The position numbers were made by a program, and so were the translations under genes. A DNA stretch of 64,000 nt, taken from the NCBI RefSeq assembly GCF_042433895.1, contig NZ_JBHLUA010000002.1, positions 1 to 64,000 of the forward strand. The letters run 5' to 3'. This document shows, in pieces, positions 28,824 through 37,201 of the stretch; position 1 is the first letter of the stretch; each line of letters opens with the position of its first letter. Below the pieces are notes generated by a model, which was not told where the DNA came from, did not search any database, and worked only from the letters and a program-made list of their open reading frames with translations. Source of the DNA: Mesonia maritima. GTDB lineage: Bacteria > Bacteroidota > Bacteroidia > Flavobacteriales > Flavobacteriaceae.

Positions 28824-28977
28824 TTGCTAGTTTTTTTAGTTGTAATTAAGAGCTAATAATTTACATATTTAAGCAGAATTCAACCGTAGGTTTAACAACA
28901 TTTTAGGGCTTTAATGAATGCTAAAAAAACAATCCTAAAAGTCTATTAAAGTTTTAGGAAAGCTGCCAACATAGTTT

Positions 28978-28985
28978 TATCTTTA
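28978..28985 (+). promoter_or_regulatory. Probable -7 box of the hibernation-factor gene
   Basis: TATCTTTA, 19 nt before the ATG at 29005, fits the Bacteroidota -7 consensus TAnnTTTG except for the last base. A clear -33 element is not evident. Confidence 0.4.
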
Positions 28986-29004
28986 AACAACTAAAAAATA
29001 AACT

Positions 29005-29310
29005 ATGGATACTAATTTTAATTATGTACACGTAAAAGCGAGTGAACGCTTAGAAAACTTAACCAACGAGAAATTAAATAAATTGAAAGAACGCTATGAA
29101 TTCTTAGTAAGTGCTGAAGTTTATTTTAAAACAGAAAAATCATCGACCAACGAAAAAGGCAGAGTTTGCGAAATACAATTAAGTTTACCGGGACCTCGCC
29201 TATTTGCTTCTGCTAATGAAGAAAATTTTGATATGGCCGTAAGCAAAACAATTAATGAATTGAAAACTCAATTACAAAAGAAAAAAGAAAAAATGAGTAC
29301 GCATTTGTAA
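29005..29310 (+). CDS. Ribosome hibernation-promoting factor (HPF/RaiA family, short form)
   Basis: A 101-aa protein with the beta-alpha-beta-beta-beta-alpha pattern of HPF/YfiA: a start FNYVHVKASERLENLTNEKLNKLKE, the strand VSAEVYFKTE, CEIQLSLPG, and a C-terminal helix MAVSKTINELKTQLQKKKEK rich in lysine. It binds the decoding centre of the 30S subunit and protects idle ribosomes in stationary phase. It lacks the long-form C-terminal domain. It has a probable -7 box upstream and a terminator directly downstream. Confidence 0.88.
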   Translation: MDTNFNYVHVKASERLENLTNEKLNKLKERYEFLVSAEVYFKTEKSSTNEKGRVCEIQLSLPGPRLFASANEENFDMAVSKTINELKTQLQKKKEKMSTHL

Positions 29311-29330
29311 ATCATTTTTTAAAAGATTTA

Positions 29331-29358
29331 AAAAGCCGTCTAAAAATAGACGGCTTTT
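29331..29358. terminator. Bidirectional terminator between HPF and the polyketide operon
   Basis: AAAAGCCGTCTA (29331-29342) pairs with TAGACGGCTTTT (29347-29358) across a 4-nt loop. It ends both the plus-strand HPF gene and the long minus-strand operon. Confidence 0.9.
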
Positions 29359-29359
29359 T

Positions 29360-29926
29360 TTATGAAGCGATTATAAAAGCTGCAAATTTCCCGTGATGTG
29401 ATAAAGAAAAAGAATTCGATAACATTTCCTTTTCATAAAAGAAATAAGGAATTTGATTTTCATTTTTTTGAATGCTAATATTTTCCTCTGGTAGATTTTT
29501 AAGTCGAGAAAAAGATTTAATTATTTCCGATTTTAATTTTTCTGCTTCAACAATTTTATGAAATATTTCAACTGAATTATTTTTTTTACAATAGCTGAAA
29601 ATAGTATTCTCTATAATTAGAGAAGTTGAAAAAAAAGTTTCGTTTTTATACGAAACTTTTCCTCGAAAAAAATTGTGTTTTTCTACATCTATTTTGCATT
29701 CAAATTGTGACGGATTAAATGTTGGGGAAGAATTTTGCAAACGTTGAGAAGCTTTGTACGCAGCTTCTTTCATACTCCAAAACAGCCAAACTAATTTTTC
29801 AGGTTCAGAAGATTTATTAATTTGTTGCTGTTCGCGTTTAGTAAAAATTTTTTGAAGAAAACGCGGTCGTTGCCAATTGCTTTCTTGTTTGGCTAAACTT
29901 AAATTAACCACATCATTCCCTATCAC
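29360..29926 (-). CDS. 4'-phosphopantetheinyl transferase of the polyketide operon
   Basis: Transfers phosphopantetheine from CoA to the carrier-protein serine. Sfp/AcpS superfamily motifs: IGNDVVNL at 2-9 (magnesium aspartate), FWSMKEAAYKA at about 49-59 (the W-x-x-KEA core) and the late SLSHHGKFAAF. Length 188 aa. It is the last gene of the eight-gene operon and its ATG overlaps the carrier-protein stop by 4 bp, so it most likely activates that carrier protein. Confidence 0.9.
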   Translation of the reverse strand: MIGNDVVNLSLAKQESNWQRPRFLQKIFTKREQQQINKSSEPEKLVWLFWSMKEAAYKASQRLQNSSPTFNPSQFECKIDVEKHNFFRGKVSYKNETFFSTSLIIENTIFSYCKKNNSVEIFHKIVEAEKLKSEIIKSFSRLKNLPEENISIQKNENQIPYFFYEKEMLSNSFSLSHHGKFAAFIIAS

Positions 29927-30177
29927 TTTTCAGCTAATTTTTTCTCAATAATTTGTTTTGCATCGCCAACGCTTAACATTCCTTCCATTGAATCGTTATC
30001 AATTTCAATATCAAATTCGTCTTCAACATCTAAAATCACATCGACTAAATTGGCAGAATTAATTTCTAAATCATTAATAAACCTAGTTTCTTCAGTAAAA
30101 TTTTGTAAACCTTCTTCTCTTTGCACGTAGGGTTTTACAATTTTTTTTATTGAATTTATTATTTCTTTTTCATTCAT
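29923..30177 (-). CDS. Acyl carrier protein of the polyketide operon
   Basis: An 84-aa acidic helical carrier protein. The phosphopantetheine site is S41 in LEINSANLVDVI; the usual D-S-L triplet is N-S-A here, a dedicated non-housekeeping form. After it come the helix II acidic residues VEDEFDIEI typical of ACP partner recognition. The open frame extends to a TTG at 30195, but the ATG at 30177 (MNEKEII) gives the normal length, so I choose it; this leaves a 14-bp gap from the ketosynthase stop. It probably carries the acyl chain that later primes the type III synthase. Confidence 0.88.
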   Translation of the reverse strand: MNEKEIINSIKKIVKPYVQREEGLQNFTEETRFINDLEINSANLVDVILDVEDEFDIEIDNDSMEGMLSVGDAKQIIEKKLAEK

Positions 30178-30191
30178 ACATTTCAAATTTA

Positions 30192-31475
30192 TCAAGCTTG
30201 GTTTTCGTCATATTTTTTTAAAATAACTACTGCGTTTACATCGCCGAAACCAAAACTTGCTTTAGCCAAAATATTGATATTTTCTGAGATTGTTTTCTTC
30301 GGAATTTTATTTTCTGAAATAAGTTCTGTTATTTCCGGGTGAATTTCCTCACAATTCACATTTCCGAAAATAAATTGATGTTTTAACTGAAGAACGCTCG
30401 CTACCAATTCTATACTTCCCGAAGCACTTAAACAATGTCCGGTCATACCTTTTAACGAATTAATTATCGGGAAATTTTCTACTTTTCGTTGTAAGGCTTT
30501 CGTCCAATTTTCAATTTCTACAGAATCTTTAGTGGTTGCCGTTAAATGACCATTAATTGCATCAATTTCATTTGCTTGAATTTTAGCATCTTTCATCGCT
30601 TCAGTTATACAACGTTGAACTGCTTGATTATTTGTCGCTGTCATACTTCCACCTAAACGTTGACCGCCACTATTTACCGAACTTCCCAAAACTTCAGCAT
30701 AAATTTTTGCACCTCTTTTTTTTGCAGTTTCATATTCCTCTAAAACCAAAGCTCCTGCTCCACTTCCCGGAACAAAACCTGTTGCGTTTGCGCTCATCGG
30801 TTGCGAAGCTTTTTCTGGATTGTCGTTAAATTTGCTCGGTAAAATTCGCATGGCATCAAAACCGCCCCAAACATACGGACCGTGATCGCTGCAACTGCCG
30901 ACTAACATTCGGTTTGCTTTTCCGTTTTGAATTCGTTCCGCTCCCATTATTAATGCTTCGGTTCCGGTTGAACAAGCTGATGAGTTTGTGGTGACTTGAT
31001 TTCCACAACCTAACATTCCGCCTAAATATGCGCTAATTCCGCTAGCCATTGTTTGAATTACGCTTGTACTTCCTAAGCGGCGTGTTTTTCCTTCATCGAT
31101 TAAATGAATCGCTTCGCGAAATTTATCGACGCCTAAAATACCGGTTCCAAAAATAATTCCGCTATCATAATCGGGCGCTTCATTTTCATTTATTTTTAAA
31201 TTAGCATCTTTCCACGCGTCTATTCCAGCAATGACGCCATATTTTATTCCACTTGCGTTTAAACCGCGTAATTGTAATTCAGTAAAATATTCTTTTAATA
31301 ATTCTTCTGAAATTTCGGGCTTCCCTCCTATTTGACAGCTAAAATTTAAATCTGCTAATTCTTGAAAAAAACGGATTCCACTTTTACCGGTTTTTATTGC
31401 TTTTTCAAAAGCGGTTAAACCAATCGCATTAGGGGAAACTACGCCCATTCCCGTAATAACTACTCTTTTTTTCAT
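30192..31475 (-). CDS. Beta-ketoacyl-ACP synthase (FabF-like) of the polyketide operon
   Basis: A decarboxylating Claisen-condensing enzyme of 427 aa. The nucleophile is C168 in NSSACSTGTEA, the two histidines are H310 (INGHLTATTKD) and H347 (GMTGHCLSASG), and K342 precedes the latter, so the full C-H-H-K set is present. The N-terminal VVITGMGVVSPNAIG and C-terminal FGFGDVNAVVILKK are family standard. It overlaps the dehydratase gene by 4 bp. It probably extends the acyl chain on the dedicated ACP. Confidence 0.92.
   Translation of the reverse strand: MKKRVVITGMGVVSPNAIGLTAFEKAIKTGKSGIRFFQELADLNFSCQIGGKPEISEELLKEYFTELQLRGLNASGIKYGVIAGIDAWKDANLKINENEAPDYDSGIIFGTGILGVDKFREAIHLIDEGKTRRLGSTSVIQTMASGISAYLGGMLGCGNQVTTNSSACSTGTEALIMGAERIQNGKANRMLVGSCSDHGPYVWGGFDAMRILPSKFNDNPEKASQPMSANATGFVPGSGAGALVLEEYETAKKRGAKIYAEVLGSSVNSGGQRLGGSMTATNNQAVQRCITEAMKDAKIQANEIDAINGHLTATTKDSVEIENWTKALQRKVENFPIINSLKGMTGHCLSASGSIELVASVLQLKHQFIFGNVNCEEIHPEITELISENKIPKKTISENINILAKASFGFGDVNAVVILKKYDENQA
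31321..31329 (+). repeat. TTCCCTCCT motif, copy 4
   Basis: Exact copy antisense in the ketosynthase gene. Confidence 0.6.
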
Positions 31476-31924
31476 CGGTTTATTTTTAGCATTCCGGAAA
31501 TAGTTCCTTTACACACTAATTTTTCTTCGGAATTATACATTTTCACTTCGCATTTTAATTTATTGAATCTAAAGTAGATTTTTTTAGCTGAAACAAAAAC
31601 GTTTTCTTCAGGGTAAACGGGAAGGTAAAATTCCATTTCAGAAGAACTTAATGCTATTTGAAAATTCTCTTTGCTGAAGTGAGGATTTTCTTCCGCTAGC
31701 AAATAAATTCCGAAGGAAACCACACCAATTTGCGCAGCGCATTCCGTTAAAATAACGCCGGGTGTTACGGGTGAATTTTTAAAATGTCCTTTATAAAAAT
31801 ATTCGTCTTTAGAAAAGTGATAATTTCCTTTAATTTCCTCAAAATTTACGGAAGTAATTTCATCTACAAAAAGAAAAGGTTTTGAATATGGAAGCTGTTT
31901 TAATATTTCTTCGGAAGTTAGCAT
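31472..31924 (-). CDS. Hot-dog 3-hydroxyacyl-ACP dehydratase-like protein
   Basis: A 150-aa FabZ-like hot-dog fold. The catalytic pair is H47 in KGHFKNSPVTPGV and E61 in ILTECAAQIG, equivalent to the H-F-P...P-x-M-P-G and E of FabZ. It lies between the reductase and the ketosynthase, 18 bp after one and overlapping the other by 4 bp. It should dehydrate 3-hydroxyacyl-ACP in the chain-building part of the pathway. Confidence 0.88.
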   Translation of the reverse strand: MLTSEEILKQLPYSKPFLFVDEITSVNFEEIKGNYHFSKDEYFYKGHFKNSPVTPGVILTECAAQIGVVSFGIYLLAEENPHFSKENFQIALSSSEMEFYLPVYPEENVFVSAKKIYFRFNKLKCEVKMYNSEEKLVCKGTISGMLKINR

Positions 31925-31942
31925 AGTTCAAAATTTTACTTT

Positions 31943-32737
31943 TTATGATAAATGTTCACCGCCATCAACGGGAATAATTGTTCCATTTATCCATTTTGCT
32001 TCATCTTTGCATAATAAATAAACTACATTGGCGACGTCTTTTGGAAGCGTTAAGCGTTTATTTGGATTTCGATTTAACGCAACTTTTTTTAATTGCTCAC
32101 TTCCGGGAATTTGCTGAAAGGAAAATGTATCGGTCATTCCCGCTTGAATACAATTTGCTTTTATTCCGAAAGGAGCGAATTCTAACGCAATATTTCTGGT
32201 AATGGCTTCTAAAGTAACTTTTGCCGCGGAAACTGCCGCGTAATTTTTCCACGCTTTCGTGTTTCCTTCACTGGTAAATGAAATAACGCGCGCATCTTCA
32301 GCAAACAAATTTTCTTGATGAATTGCTTGAACCCAATCGAATAAACTTACCGCCATTGCTTGAATGGTAAGTTGAAAATCGGTAGCGGAAAGTGAATTTT
32401 TTTCACCGGTCATTGTTTTTAAATTTCCTTTCGCAATGCTATGAATAAGGGTTTTTATTTTTCCTTTTTCAGCTAAAACATTTTTTAATTCAATTAGGAT
32501 TTCTTTTATTTTTTCGGGATTTGTAGCATCGATATTAAACGTTTTTAATTGAATATCTTCATTTTTTATTTCTTCAAATTCTTGTTGAATGTTTGGCAAA
32601 TCTGCTTTTCGGTTTCGATGAAGAATAATAATATTTAGCCCGTGTTTGGCTAATTTTTTTGCACTAGCTAAACCTAAACCACTACTTCCGCCTAGAATTA
32701 GTGCCCATTCATTTTTATTTTTAAACTCTTTTACCAT
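31943..32737 (-). CDS. SDR oxidoreductase, FabI/FabL-like (Yx6K)
   Basis: A 264-aa short-chain dehydrogenase. The Rossmann loop is GGSSGLGLASAKKLA at 16-30. The catalytic Tyr and Lys are Y166 and K173, spaced Y-x6-K as in enoyl-ACP reductases, not the Y-x3-K of ketoreductases. The C-terminus INGTIIPVDGGEHL is typical. It probably reduces enoyl-ACP; no separate ketoreductase is in the operon, so either this enzyme has both roles or housekeeping FabG serves. Overlaps the type III PKS gene by 7 bp. Confidence 0.85.
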   Translation of the reverse strand: MVKEFKNKNEWALILGGSSGLGLASAKKLAKHGLNIIILHRNRKADLPNIQQEFEEIKNEDIQLKTFNIDATNPEKIKEILIELKNVLAEKGKIKTLIHSIAKGNLKTMTGEKNSLSATDFQLTIQAMAVSLFDWVQAIHQENLFAEDARVISFTSEGNTKAWKNYAAVSAAKVTLEAITRNIALEFAPFGIKANCIQAGMTDTFSFQQIPGSEQLKKVALNRNPNKRLTLPKDVANVVYLLCKDEAKWINGTIIPVDGGEHLS

Positions 32738-33783
32738 TCTATCAAAATTCGTTGTGCAGAAAAACCGGGACCAAAACTCAATAAAATCCCTTGTTCTCCT
32801 TCTTTTATTTCTTTTTCCATAAAGCGTTCTAAGACATATAAAACGGTAGCGCTACTCATATTTCCGAATTGACGTAAAACTTCTTTGGTATCGTTTATAT
32901 TTTTTCCTAAATCACTGAAAAGTTCTTCTACGGTTTGTACAATTTTTTTTCCGCCGGGATGAAAAATAAGATGATTCACCTTTTCTATGGAAGAATTGTG
33001 CTTTTCTAAAAAAGGATGAATAATATTAGGGAAATGCGCTGAAATAGTTTCAGGAACAGCCGGATCTAAAATCATTTTGAGTCCGTTATTTGTAAGATCG
33101 AAACCCATCATTTGAGTAGCATTGTAAAAATGATACATTTCTTCGCCGATGATTTTTGGTCCAATCGCATTTTCTTCAGAAGAAAGTAAAACGCAAGCGG
33201 CTCCGTCACCAAAAATTGCGGCACTTACCATATTCGCCATACTAAAATCGTCTAATTGAAATGTCGCTGTAGGACTTTCTACCGCGATAACCGCCGCTCG
33301 TTTTCCGGGATTGGCTTGTAGAAAATTTTTAGCATAAATAATTCCTGAAATTCCTGCCGCGCAACCCATTTCTGTAACCGGAAGTCGCACAATGTCTTGG
33401 CGTAAATTCAATTCGTTAATTAAATAGGCGTCTAACGATGGAATCATAATTCCAGTGCAACTTACGGTAATAATAAAATCTAACGAATCAGCTTTCCAAC
33501 CCGATTTTTCTAAACTTTTTTTTAAAACTGAAGAACCTAATTTTTTGACTTCACGAATGTAAATATTGTTTTTATCTTCAAAAGAAGTTGCGGTAAAAAC
33601 TTCTTCAGGAGCCATAATAGAAAAGCGTTTATCGACACCAGCGCCTTCAAAAATCTTTAAAATTTTTCGTTGAAAGCGTTGGTCTTGATTTGCGAGCCAA
33701 GTTTCAACTAAAGGCAAAATTTCCGTAGTTTCTCTGGAAAATTTAGGAAGTTGTTTTTGAACTGTCGTGATTTTTACACTCAT
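32731..33783 (-). CDS. Type III polyketide synthase
   Basis: A 350-aa homodimeric chalcone-synthase-fold enzyme. The catalytic triad is complete: C141 in VTEMGCAAG, H275 in FHPGGKK and N308 in GNMSSATVLYVLER. The G-D-G-A-A loop at 192-196 and the GFGPGFS-like terminus (SFGPGFSAQ) are conserved. Such enzymes extend an acyl starter with malonyl-CoA and cyclise it to resorcinol, pyrone or phloroglucinol rings. Within an operon holding an ACP-based chain-building set, a long-chain acyl starter is plausible, giving an alkylresorcinol or alkylpyrone (inference). It directly abuts the methyltransferase gene. Confidence 0.93.
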   Translation of the reverse strand: MSVKITTVQKQLPKFSRETTEILPLVETWLANQDQRFQRKILKIFEGAGVDKRFSIMAPEEVFTATSFEDKNNIYIREVKKLGSSVLKKSLEKSGWKADSLDFIITVSCTGIMIPSLDAYLINELNLRQDIVRLPVTEMGCAAGISGIIYAKNFLQANPGKRAAVIAVESPTATFQLDDFSMANMVSAAIFGDGAACVLLSSEENAIGPKIIGEEMYHFYNATQMMGFDLTNNGLKMILDPAVPETISAHFPNIIHPFLEKHNSSIEKVNHLIFHPGGKKIVQTVEELFSDLGKNINDTKEVLRQFGNMSSATVLYVLERFMEKEIKEGEQGILLSFGPGFSAQRILIEW

Positions 33784-34494
33784 TTATTTTTGAATTATCC
33801 ATTGGTAGCGGAAAGCCCATTTCCAGCTAATATGATGTTTTTTTGCAGGAATTTCTGATGAAAACTGAAGTAATTCTTCTTTTTTAAATCCTCTTAAAAT
33901 TGAAATTAATCCGTCTTTTCGAGCAATTTCGTTATTGATAAAAACCTTGCAAAAGGCTTGAAATAAGCGATAAGCGGTTTTGCTTCGTTCTAAATCGTTA
34001 ATAACCACGCCTAAATTTGCTTGTGTTGTAAAAAGTTGACTAATTTTTTTTACTTCTTCATCTTTAAAATGATGCAAGGTTAAGGTACAAAGAATTATAT
34101 CGAATTCTTCTTTTTTAAAGTCTTCACTAAAAATATTTAAAGTGGAAAAATGAATTTCTGGAAAATCGTGCGCTAGTTTTTTGGCAATTTCAATAGCATG
34201 TGTATTTGCATCAATACCAATTAAATTGAGTTTATAATTTTTTTTTCGAGCCCAACGTGCTATTTTACGCAACATTCCGCCGTTTCCACAACCGACATCG
34301 GCGACTGTAATTGTTTTTTTATCGGTCTTTTTTAGTAAAAAATCGATTCCATTAATTGTAATTTTATTTCCGCCGAGCCAAGCATTTATATTTTCTAGAT
34401 CGTTTAGCGTTTTCTTTAATTCTTCACCTTTCAGTTCGAAATCATCCATAATTTCGGCTTCGGTAGAACGCTTTTTTGTAGAGATTGACTTCAT
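33784..34494 (-). CDS. SAM-dependent methyltransferase of the polyketide operon
   Basis: A class I methyltransferase of 236 aa. Motif I is ADVGCGNGGMLRKIA at 65-79; the acidic motif II is LIGIDANTHAIEIAK; the post-motif III region contains FDIILCTLTLHHFKDEEV. It overlaps the flavoprotein gene by 4 bp and abuts the type III PKS. Methylation of a phenolic ring carbon or hydroxyl is the likely role, by analogy with phenolic-lipid clusters such as srsABC of Streptomyces. Confidence 0.87.
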   Translation of the reverse strand: MKSISTKKRSTEAEIMDDFELKGEELKKTLNDLENINAWLGGNKITINGIDFLLKKTDKKTITVADVGCGNGGMLRKIARWARKKNYKLNLIGIDANTHAIEIAKKLAHDFPEIHFSTLNIFSEDFKKEEFDIILCTLTLHHFKDEEVKKISQLFTTQANLGVVINDLERSKTAYRLFQAFCKVFINNEIARKDGLISILRGFKKEELLQFSSEIPAKKHHISWKWAFRYQWIIQK

Positions 34495-35615
34495 TGAATA
34501 GGCTTTCCGTGGGTTTGCTTTATAATTTTTGAAAGCAGCGATGGGAAATTATGCATTAAATTTTGAGAAACTTCAGCTAAAGTAGGTCTTAACAAAACTT
34601 TTTGTAAAATATTACCGGTTTGCATTCGCTTTTTAAATTGCTTTTGCCATTTTTTTTGATATGATTTTTCTAAACTCTTTCTATTGAATTGATTATTTTC
34701 TGTAGATAATAAAATAGATTCTACCGCTAATTTTGCGCTATGAATAGCCATTGCCATTCCGTTACCGCAAAGCGGATGAATTAAACCAGCAGCATCGCCT
34801 AGCATAAGCACATGATTTTCGACTTGTGTTTTAGAATCAAAAGAAATTTGTGCGATGGTGAGTTCTTTTTCAAAAAGACATTTACTGTTTTTAAAAAACG
34901 AATATAAATGCGGGTTTTTCATTAACACGTTTTCTTTGAATTCAGTAGTATTTTTATAATTTTTGAAACTACTATACGTGGTGAGATAGCAAACATTTAC
35001 CGCTTCATTTTCAGTTTTTGATAAACCGCAATAACCACCTTTAAAATTATGTAATTCTACACGATTAGCCGGAAATTCTGAATGCTGATAATGTGCTTTA
35101 ACCGCCAACCACGAAGATTTTTGCTGAATAAAATCTCTTTTGAATTCTTTATCTAGATTCGATCGTTTTCCGAAAGCGCCTAAAACAATTGGAGCTTCAT
35201 ATTTATTTCCGGTATGGGTTTCAATTTGAAAAAAATTATTTACAAACGTTAGGTTTATTACATTTTCTTGGAGAATAGTTACGTTATTTTCCAGCGCTTT
35301 TTGAAATAAAAAATAATCTAACGAAAACCGACTGATTCCTAATCCGCCGAGTGGTAAAGTTGCTTCTACAGTTTTACCGCTTTGCGTGGAAAATAAAAAT
35401 CGGTTAATTTTTTTAGGTTGTAACTCAAAAATATCGAATTCTAAAGATTCAAAATATGGCTGAATTTCATTGGAAATATATTCGCCACAAACTTTATGTT
35501 TCGGGTAAGTTTCTTTTTCAAAAAGTGTAACCTTAAAATTTTCTCGCGCAAGATGAATTGCAGCAGTTAAACCTGCTAATCCGCCGCCAATTATAATTAT
35601 TTCAGGTTTTCTCAC
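34491..35615 (-). CDS. FAD-dependent oxidoreductase/monooxygenase of the polyketide operon
   Basis: A 374-aa group-A-type flavoprotein: FAD loop IIIIGGGLAGLTAAIHLAR at residues 5-23, YPKHKVCGEYIS near 42-53, and the second FAD motif LGDAAGLIHPLCGNGMAMAI at about 272-291. It resembles the geranylgeranyl-reductase/halogenase-like branch, used for ring hydroxylation or reduction of lipids. As the first gene of the operon it likely tailors the aromatic polyketide, for example hydroxylation to a quinol; this is inferred from its context. Confidence 0.85.
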   Translation of the reverse strand: MRKPEIIIIGGGLAGLTAAIHLARENFKVTLFEKETYPKHKVCGEYISNEIQPYFESLEFDIFELQPKKINRFLFSTQSGKTVEATLPLGGLGISRFSLDYFLFQKALENNVTILQENVINLTFVNNFFQIETHTGNKYEAPIVLGAFGKRSNLDKEFKRDFIQQKSSWLAVKAHYQHSEFPANRVELHNFKGGYCGLSKTENEAVNVCYLTTYSSFKNYKNTTEFKENVLMKNPHLYSFFKNSKCLFEKELTIAQISFDSKTQVENHVLMLGDAAGLIHPLCGNGMAMAIHSAKLAVESILLSTENNQFNRKSLEKSYQKKWQKQFKKRMQTGNILQKVLLRPTLAEVSQNLMHNFPSLLSKIIKQTHGKPIQ

Positions 35616-35632
35616 TTTTTAAATATACTAAA

Positions 35633-35659
35633 AAATCCACTCAAAAATTGAGTGGATTT
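35633..35659. terminator. Terminator after the OmpA-family lipoprotein gene
   Basis: AAATCCACTCAA (35633-35644) pairs perfectly with TTGAGTGGATTT (35648-35659) over a 3-nt loop, with T-rich flank on the minus strand. It separates the lipoprotein unit from the polyketide operon. Confidence 0.88.
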
Positions 35660-35691
35660 GCTTGAATAATAAAGATTTAATATTCTAAATT

Positions 35692-36390
35692 TTAGTTTTG
35701 AGATTGTTTTTTAGCTTCTTCTTTTAATTCTTCATTTGCAACAATAGCAAGTTCTACTCGACGGTTTTTAGATCTTCCTTCTACAGTAGAATTATCATAT
35801 TTTGGTTGAGTTTCTCCATACCATTTTGTGGTAAATCTTCCCGGAGCAAGATTGTGAGAAGTCAAATAATTAGTCACTGCTTCCGCTCTGTTTTTAGAAA
35901 GCGTCATGTTGTAACTTTCGCTTCCAGTATTGTCGGTATGACCTTCAACTAAAACATTTGTGTTTGGGTATTCTTTAAAAATATTGATCAATTTGTCTAA
36001 AGTAGCTTTAGACTTTTCATTGATGTTGTATTTTTCAGTTGCAAAATAAACCCCGCTATTTTCATCGAAAGTCACGTTAATACCTTCTCCAACTCGAGTA
36101 ACTTCAGCTCCAGGAACTTCGTTTTCAATTTGTTTAGCTTGTTTATCCATTCGGTTACCAATGTAAGCTCCCGCTGCTCCACCAACAACTCCGCCTATAA
36201 TTGCTCCTAGTGCGGTATTATCTCCATCACCTACATTATTTCCTATCACACCACCAACTACTGCTCCACCGGTTGCACCAATTGCACCACCTTTTTGTGT
36301 GTTGTTTGCATTTTTAATGGCATCGCAACTAGTAAATAATAGACCTATAGCTATTACGCCTGCGACTGATTTTTTCATTATTGATTTCAT
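35692..36390 (-). CDS. OmpA-family lipoprotein with glycine zipper
   Basis: A 232-aa lipoprotein (lipobox LLFTSC, residue ~22). Residues about 34-80 are a glycine-zipper (GGAIGATGGAVVGGVIGN and GAIIGGVVGGAAGAYIG) that inserts in or packs on membranes. The C-terminal half is an OmpA-like peptidoglycan-binding domain with VEGHTDNTGS and NRAEAVTNYL ... GRSKNRRVELAI, the residues that hold diaminopimelate. It anchors the outer membrane to the cell wall. It follows a lipocalin-like lipoprotein by 25 bp and ends at a strong terminator. Confidence 0.92.
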   Translation of the reverse strand: MKSIMKKSVAGVIAIGLLFTSCDAIKNANNTQKGGAIGATGGAVVGGVIGNNVGDGDNTALGAIIGGVVGGAAGAYIGNRMDKQAKQIENEVPGAEVTRVGEGINVTFDENSGVYFATEKYNINEKSKATLDKLINIFKEYPNTNVLVEGHTDNTGSESYNMTLSKNRAEAVTNYLTSHNLAPGRFTTKWYGETQPKYDNSTVEGRSKNRRVELAIVANEELKEEAKKQSQN

Positions 36391-36415
36391 AAATTATAAT
36401 TTTTAAAGTTGATTA

Positions 36416-36895
36416 TTATTTTTTTGTAAATGACATTCTGATGATAAAAGGATTTCCTTCAAACGAAACGGTTTGTTCCCAAACCATATTATTTTCAGTT
36501 AAACTTTTTAAACTTAAACGATAGCCAGTTCTTAATTTTCTTGCGTTTTCACCTTCATCTACAGGTTTTAGCGTAAAATCATATAAACCGGTTTCAGCAT
36601 TTACTTCTTGAACCGCCCACGTGAAATTTTGCGTTCCGCTTGGACAATCGGCTCCTGTTAAATTATATTGACCTTGATTGTTGTTGGAAACAAAATTCCA
36701 ATCTGAATTTCTGAAACAATTTGCTTTTGCGTGGTCGAAAAGCGTTACATCTACAAACCCATTGCTGTTAGGATAGGTAATTGAATTCAAAGTCCAATTT
36801 CCTTTAAATGTTCGTTCTGCTTGTCGCTCAATTTTGGTAGTACCGCAAGCACTTATTAAAACTACTGTAAAACATAAAAAAAGGATCTTTTTCAT
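36416..36895 (-). CDS. Lipocalin-like lipoprotein
   Basis: A 159-aa lipoprotein with signal LFLCFTVVLISAC. The start of the mature part has FKGNWTLNSITYP, the G-x-W motif of lipocalin-like domains, followed by regularly spaced beta strands ending in the charged IIRMSFTKK. Such Bacteroidota proteins probably bind small hydrophobic ligands in the periplasm or outer membrane; the ligand is unknown. First gene of a two-gene unit with the OmpA-family lipoprotein. Confidence 0.78.
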   Translation of the reverse strand: MKKILFLCFTVVLISACGTTKIERQAERTFKGNWTLNSITYPNSNGFVDVTLFDHAKANCFRNSDWNFVSNNNQGQYNLTGADCPSGTQNFTWAVQEVNAETGLYDFTLKPVDEGENARKLRTGYRLSLKSLTENNMVWEQTVSFEGNPFIIRMSFTKK

Positions 36896-36924
36896 AGGTA
36901 ATGATTTGGTTAATATTAGTTAAT

Positions 36925-37086
36925 TTATTTTCTAAAAAGTTTACTCAATAATGAGATTACAAACAAAACGATGAATATGAAGAATAGAATTTTAGCAATT
37001 TGTTCTGCTCCAGCGGCAATTCCGCCAAATCCGAAAATCGCTGATATAATTGCGATTACTAAAAAAATAACAATCCATCGTAACAT
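36925..37086 (-). CDS. DUF1328 (YtjA-type) small membrane protein
   Basis: A 53-aa ORF between larger genes, from the ATG at 37084-37086 to a TAA at 36925-36927. The start MLRWIVIFLVIAIISAIFGF and the following GGIAAGAEQIAKILFFIFIV match the short DUF1328/YtjA family exactly in plan: two helices with a glycine- and alanine-rich G-F-G-G-I-A turn. The final SLLSKLFRK is basic. It is 29 bp upstream of the lipocalin-like gene on the same strand and may be co-transcribed. Function of the family is unknown; stress-associated membrane roles are suspected. Confidence 0.85.
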   Translation of the reverse strand: MLRWIVIFLVIAIISAIFGFGGIAAGAEQIAKILFFIFIVLFVISLLSKLFRK

Positions 37087-37201
37087 ACTTAGATAAAAGG
37101 TTGGTTAGTTCGTGTCAAATTTATGACTACGCCTAATTTCTCTAAAATAATTAAGAATGTTTAACGATAATATGTTAAGGCAACGCTAATTTTTTAGTGA
37201 T

